In this document: piece by piece, positions 57,436-64,000 of the stretch
How positions within the stretch are numbered: the first letter of the stretch is position 1
Layout: each line of letters starts with the position of its first letter
NCBI GenBank assembly: GCA_035079385.1
Contig: JAVHKY010000071.1
Span: 1,490,001 to 1,554,000 of the forward strand
DNA: 64,000 bases
Source: Aspidiotus rigidus
Taxonomy: Eukaryota; Arthropoda; Insecta; Hemiptera; Diaspididae
Direction of reading: 5' to 3'
Translations under genes and position numbers: made by a program
The notes under the pieces: generated by a model
The model's database searches: none
Seen by the model: only the letters and a program-made list of their open reading frames with translations
Told to the model about the DNA's origin: nothing

Positions 57436-57971
57436 TTAAATTTTTTTCAATTAATTTTTTTTCCATTCAGTCCTCCTTTTGGTACAGTTCTAGACTCATT
57501 GGGAGTGTTGAAAAATGTATATATTTTTATTTTATTTTATTTATTTTTTTATTTTTAAACATTTTTTTCATTTTATTCTATTTTTCCATACAGTCATTCT
57601 TTTGGTACAAGTGTACCGAAGGGGGGACCTTACTACTACTTATGAAAAATCCATTGGCTAGTTTCCGAGGAGTTCCGCTTACAATAAATTATAAAAGTAA
57701 TAATAAATATGGTGTAATAAGTACGTAATTTGATGACTGTCAACACATTGTATCGTTTTTATTAAGCATCTGGGGATTATAAATGGTAAATTACCAGTAA
57801 GTAATCAAGTACACTACAAATATTTCAATCGAGTAAATGATATTTTACAAAAATTTTTCTAATTTTGTGGTGGTCAAACTAGTTTTTTATACCTCTGATT
57901 TATAGTGTTCCACATTTAAAAATTTACAGAAATAAATATTTACAGACAAATTAATATTGTTCATTTTACAG

Positions 57972-58186
57972 ATGACAGCATAGATGTAACTAACGAAGAT
58001 CCTCCGCAGCTTTCTGAGAGTGTTCTCCCGATCACCACTGCTCAGTCTTTACCGTTTGAATCTTTGCCTTCTTTCTACAATCCGGTGCATGAAAACGTGT
58101 ATGAGACCTCAGCAAGGTTACTATTTATGGCCGTAAAATGGGCGAAAAATTTACCTTCGTTCGCAGCCCTTCCTTTCAGGGATCAG
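57972..58186 (+). CDS. Hr51: NR2E3/PNR-type nuclear receptor, start of ligand-binding domain
   Basis: Completes Asp193 and encodes residues 194-264. The first part ([20 protein letters not shown]) is hinge. [20 protein letters not shown] then [12 protein letters not shown] is helix 1 to helix 3 of the ligand-binding domain. The [26 protein letters not shown] run is close to human NR2E3 and insect Hr51. Acceptor TTTTACAG; donor GTAAAT at 58187, a slightly weak but valid GT site. Confidence 0.97.
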
Positions 58187-58202
58187 GTAAATACAACAGC
58201 AG

Positions 58203-58487
58203 ACTGAGGACCAGTTGTACCAACTATTTAACCCGACTTGAAAATTTTAAATCCCTTTCAACTCTGGAAATCTGTTTTACCAACAAAGTTTGAAGTTAAG
58301 TACCGGTAACTGGAGTTTAACTGGGTCAGTTAAGTTAAATATGGTTTAAATCTTGACTCTAGTTTAAATGTATTAAACTTAAACTTTGTTTTGGTACAAT
58401 GGTCGCACAAATTAACCGACAGTTAATTTTAAACTATAGGTTTATTGCAAACTCGGTTTAAACCAAATTTGGTATAACTGGTCTCAA
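58203..58487. mobile_element. Small inverted-repeat element filling a 382-bp intron
   Basis: The ends are inverted: TGAGGACCAGTTGTACCAA at the left, TTTGGTATAACTGGTCTCAA at the right. The interior is full of TTTAAAC and GTTTAA-like words that can also pair. It takes up about three quarters of the intron between the exons at 57972 and 58569. No TSD could be fixed. It looks like a MITE. Confidence 0.7.
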
Positions 58488-58568
58488 GTATAGCCTAAAT
58501 GAATGACTCGTGTGAAAACATTCATTTAATCAAATATGCGAATACATCGTCTCATTCGAATTTGGCAG

Positions 58569-58812
58569 GTAATTCTACTTGAAGAATGTTGGTCCGAGTT
58601 ATTTCTTTTGAACGCAATTCAGTGGTGCATTCCATTGGAAACGAATCTTCTCTTCAACGCTTCTGATCATTTAGCGACAGTTCCTAATGGTAAAGCGAGT
58701 CAAGTAGCCGCCGACATAAAAACCTTGAATGAAATTCTTCATCGTTTTCGACTAATAGCCGTCGATCCAGCAGAATTTGCCTGCATGAAAGCGGTCGTAC
58801 TCTTCAGAGCTG
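58569..58812 (+). CDS. Hr51: NR2E3/PNR-type nuclear receptor, central ligand-binding domain
   Basis: Encodes residues 265-345. VILLEECWSELFLLNAIQWC continues directly from FRDQ in the previous exon (phase 0) and forms helix 4/5, the nuclear-receptor signature region. VAADIKTLNEILHRFRLIAV then DPAEFACMKAVVLFRA are helices 7 to 9. The acceptor is TTTGGCAG. The donor is GTATTTG at 58813, ahead of a 113-bp intron. Confidence 0.98.
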
Positions 58813-58925
58813 GTATTTGTACATATTATATTTCTCTTTATCGATCTCAAACGCGTTTCAATCGCGTAATGTTCATTGATAGTATACTTATCTCCTTTCT
58901 TTTCCATTCGCATTATGATTTGTAG

Positions 58926-59164
58926 AAACGAGAGGATTGAAAGATCCTTTGCAAATCGAAAACTTACAAGATCAGGCTCAAGTCATGCTTTTCCAGCATG
59001 CCAGAGGGCAGTATCCGACACAAGCTACACGTTTTGGTCGATTGCTATTGATGTTACCATTGTTACGGTATGTGCCAACCAACAGAATAGAAACCATATT
59101 CTTCCAAAGAACCATCGGTAATATACCAATGGAGAAAGTACTCTGTGATATGTACAAAAATTAG
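58926..59164 (+). CDS. Hr51: NR2E3/PNR-type nuclear receptor, last coding exon
   Basis: Completes Glu346 and encodes residues 347-424. [20 protein letters not shown], then [20 protein letters not shown] (helix 10/11, the dimer surface), then [11 protein letters not shown] and the C-terminal helix 12 (AF-2) [15 protein letters not shown] stop follows at 59162-59164. The chain ends where NR2E3/Hr51 proteins end, so the C-terminus is complete and the gene appears intact. Confidence 0.98.
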
Positions 59165-61040
59165 TTTCGCGGCGTCACATGCCTGTTTCGTCATCTTTAA
59201 ATTACAGTATAAAGGGTCCGGGGTTGTGAAGAAAAAGCAGGCACGTAGCCAGAACGTTTTTTCAAGGGAGGCATATAAAATTTCAAGGAAAACATAGGTA
59301 CCTTAATATTTGAAAAAAAAAAAATAAAAAAAACTGTTTTACTGGCGGGTAAATTCACGGAAAAGAGGTTTAACACAAATTAGTGAACAAATTTGCAATG
59401 CTTCATGTCCTGTCAGTATACGTTGACGAGCCTCATCAAAAAGTGCCGGTTTCTCCCTAAAAATTATTGAACAGCACAGCATCAATTTAAGATCCCAGTA
59501 AATTTTAAAGAACAGATTTGCATTTTGTACCAAGAGTTGATTAAAAATTAATAAACTGTTTACGCAAAAAATACAAACATTAAACCTAATTTTTGACATA
59601 ACGATTATACGATATAATAAAGAACTGTGTTGTGGTACAGAATTTTTATTGTGCCATTAGTATGAGTGAAATTAGGTGAGCTGCACTGGAGGTTGAGTCG
59701 TTCTATCTTTCCCGTTGAATGTCCTTAGTGAGAACACTTCATGAATTATACTTCCGTATCAGTGAAAATTGCTGAAAAATATGATTTTGCCGTGCTGAAG
59801 ATGCGCTATACCATGCCATGGTGTCTGCCGTAGAAATGAAGAATGACGAACGTGCAGAATCGTGATTTGGAGAAAGATATCTCCGCTTCGGAAAGGAAGT
59901 GCCTGTTTTTCGAAATTCTCATTGACATCTTATGTTCGTGTTTGTCATCTTTGAACGTTGATCGGGATAGGGAAAAATATTGTTCTTTGAACTTTTCGGT
60001 TGCGGAAAAACGAAATTAGTGGTGAGAAATGGAATTCTTTAAATCATGTGTACTACTTTTCCTTTTTTGGTTTTTGGAATTTTCATTGTTGAAGTTTGAT
60101 CACGTTATGTGGTAGTGTTGGTGCGGAATGGAAAGGTACGAGTATATGAATGTTTTGGCATATTCGCGTTTTTTTCATAGGTAATTTTGTTTAATGTACG
60201 TAGATGATTCCGATGGTCCAAAATCTTCTTCCAAAATCTCATTTACCTGAAGTTTCCATATCATTGTTGAACGGACGTCAGAGAAGTTCTTCATTGATGA
60301 GATTCGTACTTAAAATGATGAAAATTAACTGGAATCGAAAACATTTTATATTTTCACGTTGGAGTTTTTTTTCTCGTAGCAAGAGATATATTAGAAGCCG
60401 AACCATTTTCTTCCTTTAGAGTTTTGAATAATCGAGGTAAATTTTGGTTCGGCTTCTGTTATCTCTTGGGACCTATGAGAAAGTCTCTTATCGTAAAAGT
60501 GTGAATCATTTTCGATTCCAGCCAAATTTCATTATTTTGTACGTGTCTCATCTATGAAGAACTTGTCTTATGTCCGTAGGTATAATTAATAATTCCAGGA
60601 ACGTAAGAAACTTGCGCGCGGATACTAATGAGAAACTTGGGGCGCGGCGCCTCATTCTTGTTGTGATATTTCACCAGATAATTTTTGCCAGACGGCGAAA
60701 AAATACCTAATTGCGCGATGCAGAAGATCGCGTTCCAAAATAATGTACCAAAGCCAGTCCTTCACAATATTCGATCATATATGTCGCACGCAAATTGAAC
60801 TTCGAATTCAAAATTGATGACAAATGAACAGTCTCCATCATTATATTTTACTACATTTACATTCAACTGATATCTGTTAATACCCACACTTAATTCAATT
60901 CATAAAATAATGAACGGAATTTAATCTAATCACCAATTCACCGAGTAGCTGTATAATTAGTGTTAACCAGCGTAATTCAATTCCAATTTACAAAGTTTCA
61001 ATCGCAAGCATCTTTGACGAAATTCTGCCCTTCCTTGTGA
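59165..61040 (+). other. 3' flank of the receptor gene; UTR extent unknown
   Basis: The 3' UTR must begin here. An A-rich stretch with AATAAA-like sequence lies near 59322-59340 but is not a clear polyadenylation site. An inverted pair AGAGATATATTAGAAGCCGAACC / GGTTCGGCTTCTGTTATCTC occurs at about 60382-60404 and 60449-60468. No further gene is recognised. Confidence 0.4.
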
Positions 61041-61042
61041 CA

Positions 61043-61125
61043 GGTCCCCGTGGGGTAGTTCGTTAGGATGCCGACAGTAAAGCAGGTAGGAAAATAGAAC
61101 CTGGGTTTGAGGCCAAGTACGGCCG
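61043..61125 (+). other. tRNA-like sequence (probable SINE head)
   Basis: GTGGGGTAGTTCGTTAGGAT fits a pol III A box. CTGGGTTTGAGGCC, about 40 bp on, fits a B box with one change from GGTTCGAxxCC. The acceptor arms do not pair well, and a T-rich tract follows at about 61155-61220. Best read as a tRNA-derived SINE or an old tRNA pseudogene. Confidence 0.45.
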
Positions 61126-61579
61126 ACGGAAATCTCGTTCCATAGCAGCCAAAAGAGATTTTTTCACTTTTTTTTCCTTTTCTTCTTCGTTATTCCTTTC
61201 ACTCTTTTTTTTTTTTTTGTGAACGTGATTAATTTTATGGGTAGATAATTTTGATTAATATCTGATTTAAAAATAATATTAATAATTCACTACACAACAA
61301 AATTTTGAAAAACGGTCAACAGCATCGTGATCAGCGTCGAAAATACTTTTAAAACCGTATGATTTTGTCCATGCATTTTTCAATTGTTTTTTGTTTTTTT
61401 TGTGTGTGTAGTGTAATGGAGTTTGCAACTTTTTCACTTGAATTCCTACTAAACAATCTCGCTCTGGCTCAATAAAAATTGATACATGAACATCATGCAC
61501 TACCACACCAGCGCTTGATTTTACGCAGAGTAGATTTATATGATAGAAACTGCTGTCGGCTCTTAGTAAAAATTAGGAC
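61126..61579. other. No gene recognised
   Basis: T-rich and AT-rich sequence. The minus-strand open frame at 61279-61506 has no recognisable domain. Confidence 0.4.
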
Positions 61580-61588
61580 AATTTCACT

Positions 61589-62145
61589 AGAGCCCTATAA
61601 TAACGAGTGAGGACATGGGCCGCCATATTTAGTCGTTACGTCATTATTCATCTTCAGACTTCCCTATTTCAATGACTGATAACAGTTTACCACAATTAGA
61701 AAATTATAAGAGAACTACTAGAATTTGTTAAATGAGACAGTTTGCTTTTGTTGCCACCTTTATTATTAAAAAACAACTCGACGTTTCGACGCACCTCGTC
61801 ATCATCAGGAAACGTACTGAAATAAAATAAAAATACAAAGAGAGAGGTGACCAGATATGAACTGAAAAAGGGGGAAAAGCACGTGCCAACAAAAGCAAAC
61901 TGTCTCATTTAATTGATATCTGTTTGTCACGGAAAAACAAAAACTTTCTTTATTACTAGAATTTGTTTTAGAATACAGGTATCAGTGCCAAAGTAAAATG
62001 CAAATCGTAGTGCTTTTAAATGATACAAAATAGTTCCACCAATTTTATTAATTTCTTACCCTATCAGGGAACTGCAAGGATTAATGATGACGTAATGACT
62101 AAATATGGCGCTCCGTGTCCTCATCACTCATTATTATAGGGCTCT
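61589..62145. mobile_element. Inverted-repeat DNA element (MITE), copy 3, perfect 9-bp TSD
   Basis: Begins AGAGCCCTATAATAACGAG and ends in the complement (CATTATTATAGGGCTCT). Perfect duplications AATTTCACT lie at 61580-61588 and 62146-62154. It belongs to the same family as 608-1013 and 1578-1873 and is longer because a 224-bp retroelement inserted inside it (61730-61953). Like copy 2 it adjoins transposase-type coding sequence, here that at 62160-62527. Confidence 0.9.
61730..61953 (-). mobile_element. Small retroelement with hammerhead-like core, 14-bp TSD
   Basis: Flanked by perfect 14-bp duplications TACTAGAATTTGTT (61716-61729 and 61954-61967). On the minus strand the core reads CTGATGA, then a GACG-AGGTG-CGTC stem, then GAAACGTCG; ACGTTTC just upstream can pair with GAAACGT. 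CTGATGA-stem-GAAA is the conserved core order of hammerhead ribozymes. Penelope-like elements and retrozymes carry such ribozymes (family knowledge). TTTGCTTTTGTTG and its complement lie at the two ends. It has no coding capacity. Ribozyme activity is inferred, and the third stem is not clear. Confidence 0.6.
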
Positions 62146-62154
62146 AATTTCACT

Positions 62155-62875
62155 TCGCGCAAATACTTTGAAAAAGGGCGACATTTTGCGAAAGTGATAT
62201 GAAGTAAGAGCCCCCCGATAAAGGAAGCATTTTGCGCAAATAAAAATGAAATGTAAAATCGACGTGGACGTCGCCGTCAGGTGTAATGATCATTAGGTCG
62301 AGAAATTCCTCACGTATTTCCGCAGGTGGAAGATAGCTCAGACCAAAGAATGATTTAAACCAGGAACCAACTTCCGACTCTTTTTTTGAGTACCCCTTTC
62401 GCAGTACTTTGTCAGTGCGAATTCTGCGGTACCAAGACTGGTCGAGACGGAAGTTGTAACCAAGACAGTATGCGGCAGTTGGGATAGAAATATAAAATGG
62501 CTGAATGCGCCGCTGTCTCAAAATCACACGAGAATTTCGGTTAGCCGGGAGGAGGTTGAAGAAATTGAAACATAGTTCTCTGATACCTTCGTTTGCCCCG
62601 TCTCGTTTGAAACGTCCGCATTATGATGATGTCAGGTATAAATACCCCATCAGACTGAAAACCCTTTGTAACATTGCACTTGAAATTAATACTTTTCAAC
62701 ATAATTCACATCTCGTTTCAACATGACTGATAACGGGCCCGTCGTTCATCATCCTACTTCATCATGTGCGCTAAGTGGTTCCCAATATTTACGGAAAATG
62801 ATTACTTCTACTTGCGCAAAAAGGTTCCTAAAATGTCGGGTCGATTTACTTCTGTTTGCGCAAAGTGCATATGGC
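62155..62875. mobile_element. Probable Mutator-like element with TTTGCGCAAA subrepeats
   Basis: CACTTCGCGCAAA at the left and TTTGCGCAAAGTG at the right (ending about 62869) are inverted. Further TTTGCGCAAxTA and GAAGTAA words repeat inside both ends, in a style like the iterated TTCACCG ends of the element at 22418. The MULE transposase fragment lies within. No target duplication was found, so the limits are tentative. Confidence 0.45.
62160..62527 (-). pseudogene. Mutator-like (MULE) transposase, C-terminal fragment
   Basis: The 125-codon minus-strand frame contains GYNFRLDQSWYRRIRTDKVL, VGSWFKSFFGLSYLPPAEIR, EEFLDLMIITPDG and FHFYLRK. GCxFHxxQSxxRKI followed by a LxFLPPxEVxxAFxxL motif is the region after the catalytic domain of MULE transposases in insects. 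The DDE residues and any SWIM or FLYWCH domains are missing. Its 3' end runs into the element boundary at 62154. Confidence 0.72.
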
Positions 62876-64000
62876 CGAAAATTATAGTAAAAGATAAGTA
62901 ATGTAACTTACTCAATCGCTGATCAACTTATTTCAAGATATTCCATGTAAAAGTGACGTACAGTCAAGTGCATACCTCGTATCGCTCGCTATAAACTAAC
63001 AGAATTTACTACGCCGGTCCAGCAAATTTTCACATTTATTGCATAGTACTTTATGCCACACTTCTAATCCTGTTACATAAAAACTACGCTTGCTCAGTAC
63101 CTACTTTTTACTGGTCTTTTTTCTCCGTGTTGGAGAAAATGACGGGAACGAAGTGCCATTCGGCAAAACGTGGTACTTGAAAAAATATTGACCTCCGAGC
63201 TATATATTATGGTAGTAGGAGGGGAACTTTGTAGTTGATAGGGAGGAACTTGAAAAAATATGTACTTTCGAGCTTAAACTCCCAAGGTGTTCAGAAACGA
63301 AAGATAATTTTCATTTAGAAAAAGTATAAATAAAGAAACCTCCATGAAACGGGCCTCCGTTTGCCTAGATTAACACAGGTAATGAAGGCAATCCCAAGCA
63401 GCTAATGAAATAGGCAGCGAGTTTTTTTTCTAATGGTGATGGGCTCCCTCCCCCCGGCTACGGATCTGAGAAAAACAAGGAAAGAAATGAAGAAAACAAG
63501 AAAAAAAATTCCTAAACAGCTATAAAGTAGTTTTATTTTCATACAATTCAATTCAATTCAATTCAATCAAAAACAGAGTATATTCTACAAGGGTGGTTAG
63601 TTTGTCGGAAACGTTGTAAATTATGTTGGGGTAACAAAATAATACATATTAATTATCATGTTGTACGTATAATTCCTTCATTATCGATGTATTAATGATT
63701 TACGTATTGGATTGGTTTTTAATATTATTTTTGTTGTACGTAGTTGTTGTAGCCTTACCTCAATAGTCAACATTATTATTTCTACCTCATTTACGATAGA
63801 TTATTTTCCTCTTCCAAGAAACTTTCCTAACAACCACCTGAAGAGCCACCGTAACAGTGGAAAAGCCAAAATTTATGGAGTGGAGGGGAATAGGGGGTGG
63901 CTGCCCGTTTTCCTCAACTTTCAATTAACTTCCACAAATTTCATCTGTTTTAGAAAGTGGAGTCAATGGGGAGCTTATTTATCCCTCTAACTCAGGCCTG
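62876..64000. other. No gene recognised; repeat units and ATTCA run
   Basis: Two GACCTCCGAGCTATATATTA-type units of the 16350 repeat family lie at 63175-63275. A short ATTCA run is at 63543-63566. The open frame at 63712-63990 shows no known domain. Confidence 0.45.

Overview
The window is arthropod-type nuclear DNA, AT-rich and very rich in mobile elements. The mix of elements and the short GTAGGTACCTA-like simple sequence suggest a hemipteran such as an aphid or scale relative, but that is an inference. There is no bacterial or organellar signal.

One host gene is clear: a plus-strand orphan nuclear receptor of the NR2E3/PNR group (insect Hr51, also called unfulfilled). Seven coding exons lie between about 24.6 and 59.16 kb. 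All introns seen are GT-AG and the phases join exactly. Together the exons encode 424 residues: a DNA-binding domain split over two exons, the hinge, a ligand-binding domain and a C-terminal helix ending at a stop. The true N-terminus lies upstream and was not found. The first five exons are separated by introns of 13.9, 4.8, 7.6 and 6.4 kb. The last two introns are 382 and 113 bp, and the 382-bp one is mostly filled by a small inverted-repeat element.

Almost everything else is mobile or repeat DNA, and many boundaries can be read from target-site duplications (TSDs). 0-5 kb: two inverted-repeat elements with 9-bp TSDs, one of which splits a transposon-type zinc-finger reading frame, and two decayed KRBA2-like integrase C-termini. 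5-10.4 kb: mostly unassigned, with a 5S rRNA-like fragment. 10.4-24.2 kb: a long CT repeat, Helitrons, a LINE fragment, minisatellites, a composite repeat family whose modules begin at a CTTTTCTAGCTAGAAAAG palindrome, and a FLYWCH-encoding Mutator-like element inserted in a Helitron. Introns of the receptor, 24.9-58.9 kb: a Merlin element, two hAT elements, a Penelope-like GIY-YIG fragment, a Helitron Rep/helicase remnant joined to a LINE fragment, a third short Helitron, and a roughly 4.4-kb palindrome centred on a TA repeat and broken by a small transposon that itself holds a LINE reverse-transcriptase fragment. 59.2-64 kb: the gene's 3' flank, a tRNA-like sequence, a third 9-bp-TSD element holding a small ribozyme-like retroelement, and a Mutator-type transposase fragment.

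The most unusual features are the nested insertions, the repeated use of inverted or foldback structure by unrelated families, and the palindrome-headed composite family, which I cannot assign to a known superfamily.
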